The notes: generated by a model from the sequence alone, not told the origin. DNA of 64,000 nt from Dromiciops gliroides (GCF_019393635.1 NC_057861.1:459042330-459106329), one strand, 5' to 3'; shown: positions 11,006 through 22,931, counted from the first letter of the stretch. Translations and numbers: made by a program.

Positions 11006-11711
11006 GCAGGTAGAGGACAGCCTTTATTCCACCTCCCCCAAAATTCTAAAAACATATAAAGGACTCACAGCAACCCATAAACAATCAAAATAATTCTCTT
11101 TTCTTTTCCGTAAGTCTCACTTTCCTCAAGTTACTAAAATCCTTCACATTCGAAGCACCATCCTGTGGAACTGAAAGACGTTTTGGGTTGTCAACAACAT
11201 TATCTCCCAATATTCCAATGTCTTATTTTCTAAGGGCCCTGTATAGTGTCGCGAGCTTATAGTCCAACCTTGTTTACTGTCCTCCCCTTGAATGGGAAAT
11301 TCAGTTCTCATTACTTGATAGACAATTTCATTCTCTTCAGACCCACACTGTCCAAATATCTTTAGTTAATTGATCCCCCATATTGTGCCTGTAGTCCCTT
11401 ACTACTCCCTTGCTTTAGGGATCATGTGCACAATCCTCTTCTTCAGAGGCTATTGATTGGTCAGGAGTTCTCAGGAACTCCCTGTCCTCTGATAGAATCT
11501 GGATTTTGGAACTCTCTCCCTTAAGATTGCTAGAAAGACAACTGAAGATGTTGGCACTGCCCAGGAAATCCTGTTCTCTTTTTGAAGACTGGATTCCAAA
11601 GTCACAATGTCTAGGAAATCTCAGGAGGCTAGAATTCAGGTACTTGATGTTTTCCAGAAACTCCCTCTTTCTCCATCCTGAGATTGAGGAACTTTAGCTT
11701 CTTAAAATTCC
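11006..11711. other. Unassigned sequence beside the LTR
   Basis: About 700 bases with no open frame of note. It lies on the upstream side of the minus-oriented LTR, so it is flanking host DNA if the LTR is solitary. I could not place it in a family. Confidence 0.4.
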
Positions 11712-11818
11712 TAGTTTCTTTCAAAGCTCACCTCAAGCATTACTATTACATGGCCTTTGCTGAGTCCTACTACCCCACCCCCCACCTGGTAATGCCTCCC
11801 CATTAATATTATATACCT

Positions 11819-11822
<4 letters not shown>

Positions 11823-11889
<67 letters not shown>
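11823..11889. repeat. (GT)n(AT)n microsatellite
   Basis: About 23 GT units followed by about 10 AT units, directly before a SINE head. Confidence 0.97.
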
Positions 11890-12142
11890 GGGGCAGCTAG
11901 GTGGCACAGTGGATAAAGTGCTGGGCCTGGAGTCAGGAAGACTCATGAGTTCAAATCCAACCTCAGACACTTACTAGCTGTGTGACCCTGGGCAAGTCAC
12001 TTACCCTTGTTTGCCTCAATTTCTTTATCTGTAAGATGAACTGGAGAAGGAAATGGTAAACCACTCGAGTATCTTTGCCAAGAAAACCCCAAATGTCATC
12101 ACAAAAATTCAGATACGACTAAAAATATCTGAATGACAACAT
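11890..12142 (+). mobile_element. Mar1-like long marsupial SINE
   Basis: Complete from GGGGCAGCTAGGTGGCACAG through 'ctggagaaggaaatggtaaacc' and GTATCTTTGCCAAGAAAACC to a decayed 3' tail. Confidence 0.94.
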
Positions 12143-12297
12143 GTATTTCATATATAATTTCATATGTACATATTATTTTCCCCAATAACATGTAACCTTC
12201 ATGAAGGCAAGGACTGTTTCATTTTTGTCTACATTTCCCTATTACGTAATACAGCATCTGGCACATAGTAATTATTTAATAAAAGCTTTTTGTTTTA

Positions 12298-12624
12298 TTA
12301 CTTAGTCTTAATATACAATCTTCCCCCCCCCCAAAAAAAAAACCAAACAAACAAAAACTAGTTGATACACAATTGGAGCAAACAAATGACATTCACAGAG
12401 TTTGCTATCAATAGTCTATTCATGTTATTCATAGTCTTTGCTATCAATTAAACCAGAAGATATAAAGGAGTTGCAGCCAAATGGACAGTTGGTTTGCATG
12501 TTCTCCTCGGAGAGGTAAATCAAGGAACTGGAAGATTTTGGTTTCATTTTGTGCCCAAAGGCAATGAAAAACATCATTTGAGGGGGACCCTGGATCATCT
12601 TACTTTGCAATGCTCATAATGGGA
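12298..12624. other. No recognised feature
   Basis: About 330 bases with a C run and an A run at 12325-12350 and nothing else identifiable. Confidence 0.4.
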
Positions 12625-12855
12625 TATAGTGGTAATAATAGTTCAAATTTGTATAGCATTTTACAGTTCCATAATACTGTCCTCATAACTGTCCTCTTGT
12701 GAGGAAGGCAAATATTGTCCCTGTTTTCTAGATGATCATAGTAAGGCCCGGAGAAGTCTAGCAATTTGTCTGTAATCATATGGGTTGTAAGTGGCAAAGC
12801 CAGTACTCAAGTCTGGATTTTTTTTTTTTTTAACACAAATCCAGTGTGGTTTCCT
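12625..12855 (-). mobile_element. MIR-like SINE
   Basis: Plus-strand reading shows the reversed MIR order: 'tttgtatagcattttacag', 'ttgtgaggaaggcaaatattgtccc', 'agtaaggcccggagaagt', 'gtaatcatatgggttgtaagtggcaaagcc' and 'tctacaccac'. Confidence 0.8.
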
Positions 12856-13135
12856 CTACACCACACAGACAGGAATGAAGATAGCTGCATCTCAGGCTCT
12901 TCTCTGAAGAATCAGAGGAGATCCTCCAAACTTCCCAGGGACTTCCAAACCGTGCTGCCAATGCTCTGGCCATCGTCCTCATTCCCTTCCCACTGGAACC
13001 TCGGACTCCCCCCCTGGAACCAGGAAGACTCCGAGAGGTGAGCTTTTGTCTTATTTTGCCTGAAATCAATTCTCCATGACATTTTCTATCCACGATTTCC
13101 AAATCTTGCTGCCAAGGGCATCCCTCAGTCCCTTG
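12856..13135. other. Moderately GC-rich, no assigned gene
   Basis: Open frames overlap here on both strands (12766-13041 plus, 12830-13102 minus) and a GAGAG|GTGAGC donor-like site occurs at about 13035-13043. I cannot match either frame to a protein, so I do not call an exon. Confidence 0.3.
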
Positions 13136-13275
13136 TTACTTCCAGCTCCCCCTAAGTGTTGTCTTTTACTATCAGAGTGTAAACTCCTTGAGAATAAGAA
13201 CTGTTTTGCTTTCTTGAATTTGTCTCCTTAGATGCTCAGCAGAGTAAATGCTTAATACAGATTTTGTCATTTATT
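13136..13275 (+). mobile_element. L2 3' end fragment
   Basis: 'gagtgtaaactccttgagaa', 'gcagagtaaatgcttaat' and 'tttattcattcc' follow one another in the usual L2 order. Confidence 0.7.
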
Positions 13276-13613
13276 CATTCCAAAGTACATTCAACCCATA
13301 CTTTGTTTTTTAGTGACATCAGTGTCACTGAATAATTCTCAGAATCCTCATGGCTGTACATTATAAATCCTTTCTTCAAGAGCAGAATTAGAAAATGCTG
13401 AAATAGGCAAGCATCGAATAACATAATAATAAAATAAAATTTACCACATCCTAAAAGTCAAGAAAGGGCTGGTTGTAGACATAGCAGCTATTTCAGGATC
13501 AGCTGTCTGTACAGTCAGCTAAATGAAAGTTGAAGTAATTACTAAATTAGAATGATAAAGATGAGAAGAAGACACTGTATGGGATTAGAGCAGATCCGGT
13601 CTGTCCTGCTTAA
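13276..13613. other. No recognised feature
   Basis: About 340 AT-rich bases; nothing identified. Confidence 0.4.
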
Positions 13614-13627
13614 AACAAATGGGAAAA

Positions 13628-13778
13628 GGGGGCAGCTAGGTGGTGCAGTGGATAGAGCACCAGCCCTGGAGTCAGGAGTACCTGGGTTCAAATCTGGTCT
13701 CAGACACTTAACATGTACTAGCTGTGTGACCCTGGGCAAGTCACTTAACCCCAATTGCCTCACTAAAAACAAAACAAA
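13628..13778 (+). mobile_element. Short marsupial SINE, subfamily A, with target duplication
   Basis: Full-length A-type copy ending CCCCAATTGCCTCACTAAAA with an AAAAC tail. ACAAATGGGAAA flanks it on both sides. Confidence 0.96.
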
Positions 13779-14070
13779 ACAAATGGGAAATAACAAAAGT
13801 AGGAAGATTAATTCTGACTGCCACCATGTCCTATGGAAGTTTTAACTTGTCATTACAATGAAGAAGCTAAAAAAAGAGGGAAAACAGCTTAGAGATTTAA
13901 TGTTGAATGGCTGAGCCCACAGAGAAAGAGGCCTCCTCTGTAGACACCCCTCCCAAGCAGGTCCTTAGCTCTCTAGCCTGCCTTTCCCTCCAGGACCCAG
14001 ACTGTGGGTTCTGTTTAGGCACAGTCTCTGCTTCTGACTTCCCCAACCCTACTCTGAGATCCCTTCAGAT

Positions 14071-14822
<752 letters not shown>

Positions 14823-15127
14823 CAGAAGAAGCAGTTACAAGCTTCTTCCCTCCAGCCCCTCCAGGAAAATAGGCCAATCCAACCCATCCCCAGGCCACCT
14901 CAGGGGACTGAAACTGCAGTCCCACGACCTACAAAGGAACCCAGACCCAATGGAACCCAGGCCCATGATGCTTCTGATCTATTCTGTTGACCTCCCCTGC
15001 CCCCAAGGATGGGATTTGGTATTTCCTGATTTCCCAGCCATGGGCCTTTGGAGGACCCAGGTTTCCTAGCCCCATTTCTAGTCCAGATTTGGATTCATGG
15101 AAATGGAATCAAAAGGAGTTAGAGGTA

Positions 15128-15275
15128 GAAAGAACTTTATGGCCTGAAATAACAGGTCCAGAAAGGACCTTTTAGAAAGACCATGTACTCTGATTTTTAC
15201 AAATGGGGAAACTGAGGGTTAAAGTGACCTCCTATAATTTCATGTAGCTAGGATGTAACAGAGCCAGATTTAAGA
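15128..15275 (-). mobile_element. MIR-like SINE, diverged
   Basis: The plus strand shows 'caaatggggaaactgagggttaa', 'catgtagctaggatgtaacagagccaga', a reversed MIR core and head. It lies in what may be the 3' UTR or flank of the KLK retrocopy. Confidence 0.65.
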
Positions 15276-15884
15276 AGCATAGATCTATCCCCAGCCTCCC
15301 AGGTACCCTAGCCCCTTTCATGAACTTACTGCCTTGCTCAGGTATCAAGAGTAACCAAGCTGGTCCCTCTTAGTCACCTCCCCCCCTCCACCACCACCAA
15401 GAGTCTTAGATGAATAAAACCTGTAGGACTTCCTTTGGGACTGGTGAATAAATAAATAAACAAATCTCCTAGCCAAGTAGAAAGATATGACAACCAAACA
15501 AAACACTAATGGAGTATAAGCTCATTTGGAAAAAGCAGTACTAAGTAGTATATCTGAACACTGTAAACAGTCTTGCTCAAAATAGAGAAAAGCAAGTGGA
15601 AAGAAAAAAGCCTACGGAGAGTTTGGCTTGAGATCCAGCCAAACCAGATTATTTGGTGAGAATAGAAGGAGGGAAACATACAAAATGGAGCAGTTCTGCT
15701 GCCATTTCTATTTAATTTATTTTCAGTATTGACAGTAATAGAACTATGGCATTTGGACTTTATCTCAGAACACAATAAATCATCATGAAAATGAAAATGA
15801 AGTCAAGCCAGATGACTGTACATGACCAAGGATGTACAGAAGAAATCTATCTTGGAGTCAACATAGTTTGAGAGACACCCATGA
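15276..15884. other. No recognised feature
   Basis: About 600 bases; AATAAA motifs at 15414 and around 15448. No gene or repeat recognised, although part may belong to the LINE relic that follows. Confidence 0.4.
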
Positions 15885-16075
15885 ATGAATTCTTCAATAT
15901 ATTTCAAAGAGGAGAAGGTTCCAAAAGAATGGCAAAGACCATGGATAGTACTTTAACTAAAAAAAGTTGACTGAGAAACCACAAGCAACTACCAAACCAT
16001 ATTCTGGCATTTTTCAGTTCTATAAATAAAGTCTTTGGGAAAATAGTCTGTACATGTCTCACAATTAGAACTACT
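15885..16075 (+). mobile_element. RTE-like LINE reverse-transcriptase relic
   Basis: One frame from 15903 reads VPKEWQRPWIVL, then a gap, then NYQTIFWHFSVL and IKSLGK. This follows the order of the first RT motifs of RTE-type LINEs (P.eWk...vl..KkGd....NYRpI.LLsvlyK.f..ii). Several stops interrupt it, so it is a dead fragment. RTE is my best reading; another clade of the RTE/CR1 group is possible. Confidence 0.6.
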
Positions 16076-16719
16076 GCTGGGCCCAAAGGGGCTGCGGCAC
16101 TTTACCCTGTCCCTCTGTTCCAAGGGCCCCATTTGCTCTGTACACATATAGGCAGTGAATGCACCGGGTTCAGACTTGGGGGGAGACTGACTGCCTAGAA
16201 GAAAGAATCCTTTTCTCATATTCCTTGGTTCATTACACCCCTATACTGGTACCCCAGGGAAATAAAGCTTAGGTTTTGGCTCATATGTAAGGGTCTCCCC
16301 CAAGGTAGGTAGCACAATCTAAATCAGTTATAAGACATATGTTAATTTCCAATACATGAAAGAAAAGCTGACACAAAAGACTCTACTATTATATTGTATT
16401 AGAAGGTTAAAACCATGGGAATATAAAGCATTTGCTAGGACTGTTGAATAGGCATTTTATATTTACCCTCCTGGGTTCATCCTCTAGCCAGGAGTGATCT
16501 TCTCCAACAGTGTTAGCGTGGTTACTGGGCACTTCTTCCAAAATACAGTATGACCTGCTTTACCCAGCTTGAAAGCAGCATGAGATGTGTACTCATCCAT
16601 TGATTATGCTGCATTTTGTAGTGAACTAGGTGGGGCAGATGCTTTTAGGTATATCATTGCTTTCAGTGTGAGTCACACTGTCTTGACCTATCACTTCAGT
16701 CCTTGGAGAAATAGACCTT
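16076..16719. other. Unassigned
   Basis: About 640 bases. Near 16075-16270 there is a GC-richer patch followed by AATAAA at 16260. It could be an LTR remnant, but no paired ends are visible. Confidence 0.3.
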
Positions 16720-17515
16720 GTCTCTTCACTCTTGGCCAACTGCAGTAGCATTTTGACTATAGTCTCTCTGCTTTTGGTCTCTCTCAGTTGTCAAAGTGAC
16801 CTTCCTCAGTTGCATGTCTGTATCACCTCCTACTCAATAAATTTCAATGGCTCCTTGATCAAATTAAATGCTCTGTTTAGTGTCTAGAGCCTTCTCTACC
16901 TGGGTCCATCCTACCTTTCCGGACTTCTTATACTTGATTCCCTTCCACAATATTCTACAGTCGATCTCTACTGACCTTCTTGCTGTCCTTGAACACGTGT
17001 CCTACTCTGTGCCTTTTCATTGACTGTACCTCATGCCCTGAATATTGTGTCTCTTTACTCCTGTCTCCTGCCTTCTCTGGCTTCTTTCAAGATTTAAACC
17101 GGATCCCACCTTCTGTAAGAAGCCTCTCTCCTGGTTCCTTCTTGCTCCTTGCTGGCTCCCCTTACTAGGATGTCCTCTTTGAGATTACTTTCCACCTATT
17201 CTGTATATATCTTTTTTTTTCCGGGCAATGGGGGTTAAGTGACTTGCCCAGGGTCACACAGCTAGTAAGTGTCAAGTGTCTGAGGCCAGATTTGAACTCA
17301 GGTCCTCCTGAATCCAGGGCTGGTGCTTTATCTACTGCGCCATCTAGCTGCCCCTATTCTGTATGTATCTTGCTTGCATGTTGTCTCATCCATATGATTG
17401 GGAGCTCATTGACAGCAGTGACTACATTTTTCCTGTCTTTGCCTCCCTGGTGCTTAGCATAGTGCCTGCCATTTAGTAAATACTTAAAAAATTCTTGTTG
17501 ATTGACCGACTCACT
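16720..17515 (+). mobile_element. L2 3' end, interrupted by a young SINE
   Basis: The left part follows degenerate L2 ORF2/3' UTR text ('cacctcctactcaataaatttcaatggctcc', 'cctctctcctggttcc'). The right part (17371-17515) has 'attgggagctcattgacagcagtgac', 'gcttagcatagtgcctgcca' and 'cttgttgattga'. The SINE at 17222-17354 splits it. Confidence 0.8.
17222..17354 (-). mobile_element. Short marsupial SINE, subfamily B, with target duplication
   Basis: B-type minus copy (GGGCAATGGGGG, GTCAAGTGTCTG, TCCTGAATCC). TATTCTGTATATATCT at 17197-17212 matches TATTCTGTATGTATCT at 17355-17370 with one difference. Confidence 0.96.
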
Positions 17516-17661
17516 GATTCTAGGACTATAAATTTGCAGAACATTTGCTAACCTGCAGGGAAGAAGTTTACTCACCAGCATTTTCTTATACCAAAGAGAT
17601 CATAGGTGTGGTCCAAAAATAAAAACAAAAACCAACCCAACACAAAGCACATATAAAGTGG

Positions 17662-17780
17662 TGTTGTTGTTTAGTCATGTCCAACTCTCCATGACCCATT
17701 TGGGGTTTTCTTGGCAAAGATACTGGAGGGGCTTGCCATTTTCTTCTCCAGATCATTTTACAGATGAGCAAATTGAAGCA
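17662..17780 (-). mobile_element. Mar1-like SINE, 3' part
   Basis: Plus-strand text GTTGTTGTTTAGTCATGTCC, then GGGGTTTTCTTGGCAAAGAT and 'ccagatcattttacagatgag', is the reversed 3' half of the long marsupial SINE. Confidence 0.9.
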
Positions 17781-17789
17781 AATTGTGTC

Positions 17790-18007
17790 AGGCCCTGTGG
17801 TAATTGCTTTACAATTATCTAATTTGATCCTTACAACAACCTTGTGAGATAGGTGCTATTATTATTTCCATTTTACATAAGAGGAAATTGAGGCAAACTG
17901 GTTAAGTGACTTACCCAAGGTCACACAGCTAATAAATGTCTGAGGTCACATTTGAACTCAGGTCTTCCTGCCTCTGGGCCCAGTGCTCTATCCTATCTAG
18001 CTGTCTA
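17790..18007 (-). mobile_element. MIR-like SINE
   Basis: Reversed MIR order: 'tcaggccctgtggtaattg', 'atccttacaacaacc', 'aggtgctattattatttcc', then TTAAGTGACTTACCCAAGGT and GTCACACAGCTAATAA, then a decayed head. Confidence 0.85.
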
Positions 18008-18054
18008 TTATTACTAGTGAGGAATTTTGGAGCTAAATCATATTCAATTTAGTA

Positions 18055-18165
18055 AGCTCAATTAGTCATTTCCTACTGTATGCTGGGACCCATGTAAGGT
18101 ACTGAGGGTACAAAGACAAAAATGAGAGACTCTCCACCCAAAATGTACACAAAGTAATTTCTGGG
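18055..18165 (-). mobile_element. L2 3' end fragment
   Basis: The plus strand reads 'cctactgtatgctgggacc', 'gtactgagggtacaaag', the reversed 'tactatgtgccaggcactgtgctagg' block of L2. Confidence 0.6.
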
Positions 18166-18215
18166 GGAAGCCCAAAGGTCTAATATAAAGGGTCATTATT
18201 TATTATTTTTTTTTG

Positions 18216-18349
18216 TGGGGCAATGAGGGTTAAGTGACTTGCCCAGGGTCACACAGCTACTAAGTGTCAAGTGTCTGAGGCCAGATTTGAACTCAGGTCC
18301 TTCTGAATCCAGGGCTGGTGCTCTATCCACTGCACCACCTAGCTGCCCC
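18216..18349 (-). mobile_element. Short marsupial SINE, subfamily B
   Basis: Complete B-type minus copy (GGGGCAATGAGGGTTAAG, GTCAAGTGTCTG). Confidence 0.94.
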
Positions 18350-18889
18350 ACCATTTGTTAACGAGCAAGCAAGCAAAGTTCCAGGAGGCATGGTCAGAGG
18401 GTGGGGACCAGGGACATGGGAAGGAGGCCGATGACATAGGCACTTAAGAAGTGGAGAGCAGTGCCAAGGGAAGGTGTCTAGCCAGCCTGCAGTTCAAAAT
18501 CACAGGGATTCTGAAGGAGCCATAGGATTGTCATACCCTTTCCATTAGCAGTGACACATAATATTAGTTTATCAATCTCTGAACAAGAGATTGAAAAGAA
18601 GAAGGGGAGGGAAAATCTTGCATGGTTCATAGATGAGAGTCCTTGGGCCTGCCTGCTGGTCAGTGAAGCTCTGGGACCTAGCCAGTTATAGAAGGGTGAA
18701 GTTTGTTTGAAGTATTTACTTTCTAATCTAAGTGGTCGGACAGGTCTGCAGACCTACTCCAAGGCCTCAGGCCTACACCCAGGTTGAGTTCATTATGCAT
18801 CTCAGGGTAAGGCAAGCTCCAGAGAGTATTTATGGTCCTGGATATGAAGACTAAATGAAAAAATTGGGGATATTTGACTTAAAAATGGC
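18350..18889. other. No recognised feature
   Basis: About 540 bases of moderately GC-rich intergenic sequence; nothing identified. Confidence 0.4.
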
Positions 18890-19175
18890 ACACAGAGGAA
18901 CATTATACCTAGGTTCCCATATTGAAGGGCTTTAATGTTAGAAGAAGGTGAAAAATTACCAGGCTTATCCTATGTTGTTCCAGAGGTCAGAACTAAGAGG
19001 AATGGTTACAAAATTTCAGGAGAACAGATTTTTAGCTGGACATGAAGTAGAACTTTCTAATAATTAGAGCTATCCAAAAATGGGATGCAGCTGCCTTGGA
19101 AGGTAATGAGCTTCTTGTTCAAGCAGAGACTTGTTAGAGACAGAGCTAGGATCATAAAGTATCTGACAACTCTAA
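18890..19175 (+). mobile_element. CR1/L3-type LINE 3' end fragment
   Basis: 'gaggtcagaactaagaggaatgg', 'agaactttctaataattagagc', 'tatccaaaaatggga' and 'gctgccttggaaggtaatgag' appear in the order of the mammalian CR1/L3 3' end. Confidence 0.75.
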
Positions 19176-19628
19176 AATTTTATGAAAATGTTAACTTGGT
19201 TGGAAACATTTGTATTTCTAAATGTTTCTCTTTTGAATAAAAAAGGTTATATGGCAAGAACAGAAAAAGAAACTTCCTATATTGTCAGAGGCAACCATTA
19301 TAGAATCCCAGGTTTTGTACTTCTGGTTGTTTTTTCCCCCTTTTTCAAATTGTGGCATGTTTGAAAGTCAAGAAGAAACTAAGTAAGAAATAGACTTTTT
19401 TAATTGAAGAAAGGAGGAGACAACACCTCTTAACATGTAAGTTAAAGTGGTTAGATGGAGAAAATCCAAAGAAGGATATTTCAGTTGATCTGTGATCTCA
19501 ATGATGTGGGTCCTCACTGTAGTGATACAGAACACAATCTATCCATGCTTTCTCATCCTACAGGACTCTTGTTCAAGTCTGCGTGAAATCCTCCAGCCAC
19601 GAGATGTTTTAACACCATATGTTTTTTT
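19176..19628. other. No recognised feature
   Basis: About 450 AT-rich bases; nothing identified. Confidence 0.4.
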
Positions 19629-19761
19629 GTTGTTGTTCAGTTATTTCAGTTGTGTCCAATTCTTTGTGACCCCATTTGTTATTTTCTTAGCAAAGATACT
19701 AGAGTGGCTTACTATTTCCTTCTCCAGCAGAGAAAGACAGGGTCATACAGCTAATAACTGT
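19629..19761 (-). mobile_element. Mar1-like SINE, internally shortened
   Basis: GTTGTTGTTCAGTTATTTCA, 'tgtgtccaattctttgtgacccc' and 'tccttctccagcagagaaagacagggtcatacagct' show the reversed tail and part of the core, with about 40 bases of core missing. Confidence 0.88.
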
Positions 19762-19839
19762 ATGGTTACCAATAGAGTATTCAGGCAGTCCATTGGTTGT
19801 CCCTTGTTCTAACCACATAAGAAGCCATCTTTTCAAGCA

Positions 19840-19844
<5 letters not shown>

Positions 19845-19905
<61 letters not shown>
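19845..19905. repeat. (CT)n microsatellite
   Basis: About 30 CT units with no interruption after the first few bases. Confidence 0.97.
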
Positions 19906-19908
<3 letters not shown>

Positions 19909-19976
19909 ATCTTTTAGGAGTTTCTGTTGTCCTGTTCTATTTTTCTTGCTTAATGCTATACGGATAATGACTTGAA

Positions 19977-20070
19977 GGCAGCTAGGTGGCACAGTGTATA
20001 GAGTGCTGGGCCTGGAGTCAGAAAGACCCATCTTCAAATCTGGCTCCAAACTTACTAGCTTTGTGACTCA
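19977..20070 (+). mobile_element. Marsupial SINE head fragment
   Basis: GGCAGCTAGGTGGCACAGTG through 'acttactagctttgtgact'; the 3' half is absent. Confidence 0.9.
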
Positions 20071-20439
20071 GTTCTTTTTCATTTGGGGGGGGGGCATCAA
20101 TAGATTATTTCTAAAAAGTCAGGTTGGAGTCTTTTGCCCTTTTCCCTAACAAGTTGATGATTTGATTTGTTGATAAATGACTTCATGTCAGTAACAAGTC
20201 ATTTCCTGTCTATTAAATACAATCAGTTTTATCTTTTTGTGTTGTAATTTGCTGTTTGTTTAGTACGTTGTCTTCTGAATCTCTTCCTGAAGAAACTATT
20301 CTTGATAGATAGGAATGATTCTTCTGTGTAGTTTACAAACTTTTAAATTATCTTGTTTCTTCTTTTTGTACCATGTTTGTATATATGTATGTATGTGTGT
20401 ATACATACATATATACATACATATAAACATAATTGTCAT

Positions 20440-20473
20440 AATGTATAAGTGGACTAGGGTCCACTTATACATT
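20440..20473. repeat. Perfect 15-bp inverted repeat with 4-nt loop
   Basis: AATGTATAAGTGGAC (20440-20454) and its exact complement GTCCACTTATACATT (20459-20473) surround TAGG. The stem is not the edge of a repeat that I recognise. Confidence 0.9.
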
Positions 20474-20884
20474 GAAATCAACAAGAAGTAAAGTATATTT
20501 TTGTTTTATTGGAGGGTCTTATCAAATTATTTCTAAAATTTCCCTATCTCCCCATCTTCCAGAATAGATGTGGGCACATGTGCTATGATTAGTCACATTT
20601 CTGTAAATGTTTCTCATAAGCACTGTAATATATGATGACTGAATGTGCTATGAGATGTTGTTTCATATTGCCTATGGATATAGAATGAAAGCAACTCCAT
20701 TTAATCTTATTTTTATCTCTAATCTGTGAACTAATATTCCATTTTAGCTACATATTCCATTTACCTTCTGGTGTCTTTTATAACAAGGACAAGATAGATA
20801 CACTGTAGTTCCTGGAATAGTTTATCCACTCATTGGCCACTGTATGAAGATCTCACATTTAGAATACCAGCTGCAAAGCTAAAG

Positions 20885-20976
20885 TGTATGTGTATATGTG
20901 TGCATGTGCATATATTTATATGTGTGTTTATATATACATGTATATGTGTGTATGTATGTATATATGTATGTGTCTG

Positions 20977-21015
<39 letters not shown>
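20885..21015. repeat. TG/TA-rich simple repeat
   Basis: Mixed TGTG, TATATG and a pure (TA)n run at 20982-21015. Confidence 0.95.
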
Positions 21016-21017
<2 letters not shown>

Positions 21018-21248
21018 TAAAAACTGTGCTATCCTTAGCATCCTCTGCTCATCTTTCTGATACTATATTAATAAGCATCAGTTCTGAAGTCCAGCACAAG
21101 ATTGAAGGCCATTTAAAAAAAAATTTCATGGCTTACCACAGCCAAAGAATTCATCACTAAGTAGCCAGCTAGGCTGGCTCTCTGCAAGCAGATATAGTCT
21201 GTTGCTTAAACCACACTTAAAGCTCTTCCAACATGGTAGAACATGCTT

Positions 21249-21474
21249 TGTTGTTGTTGTTTAGTCATTTTAGTTGTGTCTGACCCTTTTTTCTTGGCAA
21301 AGATACTGGAGTGATTTGCCATTTCTTTCTTCAGTGGATTGAATGGATTAGAAATCAGAGGTTAAATTGATTTGCCCAGGGTCACACAGCTAAGAGGTAT
21401 CTGAGGCTGGATTTGAGCTCAGGTCTTCCTGCTTCCAGGCTCAGTGCTCTATTCACTGAGCCACCAGTTGCTTC
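21249..21474 (-). mobile_element. Mar1-like long marsupial SINE
   Basis: Reversed tail TTGTTGTTGTTTAGTCATTT, 'cttggcaaagatactggagtg', then GCCCAGGGTCACACAGCTAA and 'ggctggatttgagctcagg', ending near 'tgagccacc'. Confidence 0.92.
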
Positions 21475-22024
21475 TGAGAACATGCCAGTGTATGTATTCT
21501 TTTGCCATTGCCTTTGAGAACCCAGGTTCAACTCCATATTATAATGAGGTATCTGAATAGCACTTTGTGGAGAAGGGTGCTGGATTAAATTAATACTAAA
21601 ATAATATAAAAACAAATAATAAAAATAATTTTAAAAACTGAATCTTATTCTTTATCTTTGTGCTTGGAAAATGTTAAAATGCTTTCAGTTAATCAATAAA
21701 GACTTGCAGCAAATCTTTGGACAGATCTTTAATATCCTTTGCACTAGTCACATCCTTAACATGACCATGTCACAGAAAGAATCACCATTATTAGAACTTG
21801 AGCTTCTATTAGAACATGAACTCCTCCAGGGCTCAGACTGTTTTTGTTTTGGGGTGGTTGTTTTTGTTTCTCCAGCACTCAGTATAGGGCCTCAAACAAA
21901 GCTAACTAAAGTCTTATTACTAACGAGATGATATAATGATTTTCTTTATTAATTTTCTACTTAGAGAATGTTGTAAATACATGAATAATTATATAAAATT
22001 GAAAACCAAAGTAAACTAACTGTT
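21475..22024. other. Mostly unassigned; L2-like tail inside
   Basis: About 550 bases. The part at 21795-21920 ('gaacatgaactcctccagggctcagactg', 'cagcactcagtatagggcc') looks like an L2 tail; the rest is unassigned. Confidence 0.5.
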
Positions 22025-22150
22025 ACTTCTTTCAAAACTAGCTGTGAGACTTTGGGAAATTAATTTCCCTTCTTTTGAGTTTCAAGTTCCTCACCTGTAA
22101 AATGAGGAGGTTGGACTAAATAATCTCTAGACACTTATGTTGGTGATATT
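22025..22150 (+). mobile_element. MIR-like SINE, diverged
   Basis: 'agctgtgagactttgggaaa', 'gttcctcacctgtaaaatgag' and 'ggttggactaaataatctct' are the core and 3' parts of an old CORE-SINE. Confidence 0.75.
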
Positions 22151-22931
22151 CACTGACATTCAGTTCTTGATATCAGTACAGTTGCTTTCTGTAAACTGCT
22201 TTGAATATTTGTATAAAGACTTATGTAGATCTTGTGAGAAATGATTGTTAATAACCAATATCTTAGGAAGATTCAGAGGCGCCCCCCCCCCCTTCTTCCA
22301 AAGTCCTGACTTAGTCCAGTTTTCCTTTTAGGATGTTACTGATAATGAGATTGCATTGACTCTCCTGGATCTTGGTCAGACCCCATCCAACCTTTCAAGG
22401 AATTTATTCTAAGGTGGGGAAGCCCATGGTGTTCCACTTGGGTGGAGACAGATTCATTTGCCAGAGGTGGTCTGAATAGAGATGATTTCTCTGTCCGGGG
22501 TCACTCAGCACCCTCATTGAGAAGGGTATATATATTCTTTGAATTGATAGCGTAAAGCATTGGATGGTCTGGTATAGAGATATTCAACCCTTCATTTTAA
22601 TATAGCCCACCTTCAATCACTGTTAACCAATTAGATTTGATTGTTGTTTGATGAACCACCTACTGTTTTGAAGGGTATGTGAACTGTGAGTCTACAGCCA
22701 TGATTGTCTTTGGTCTGAGAGAGATGGCCAAATGACTATCCTTTTATTAATAACCTGCTGGCTTTATTAATAAAATTATTAAATTACCCAGAAATTATGT
22801 CTCTCTAACTTTTTAATCATAAGACTCTTTTGGGTACCTCAAGTGTGGTATCCTATAAAAAACCTATGAAACGTTATGGTATTATGCTGTTCATTTGGTA
22901 ATAAGCACTTTTATGTTATAAGTGGTAGCAT
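22151..22931. other. No recognised feature
   Basis: About 780 bases; nothing identified. A run of eleven C occurs at about 22282-22292. Confidence 0.4.

Larger units (their letters stand above)
11712..12297 (+). mobile_element. L2 3' end, split by a Mar1-like SINE
   Basis: The left part (11712-11822) reads like an L2 tail: 'tttcaaagctcacctcaagc', 'ctgagtcctac'. The right part (12143-12297) continues with 'aacatgtaaccttcatgaaggcaaggactg', GGCACATAGTAATTATTTAA and 'taaaagctttttg'. A GT/TA microsatellite and a SINE lie between them. Confidence 0.75.
20071..21248. other. AT-rich, simple repeats and one perfect hairpin
   Basis: No gene seen. TA/TG/CA-rich simple repeats lie at 20378-20430 and 20885-21015, and an inverted repeat at 20440-20473. 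Confidence 0.5.

Noticed and set aside
12766-13102. Overlapping frames on both strands with a GTGAGC donor-like site
   Set aside because: The plus frame begins inside a MIR and no product is recognisable; not called as an exon.
19845-19905. Frames of Ser-Leu or Arg-Glu repeats around 19.8-20.0 kb
   Set aside because: Produced by the (CT)n microsatellite.
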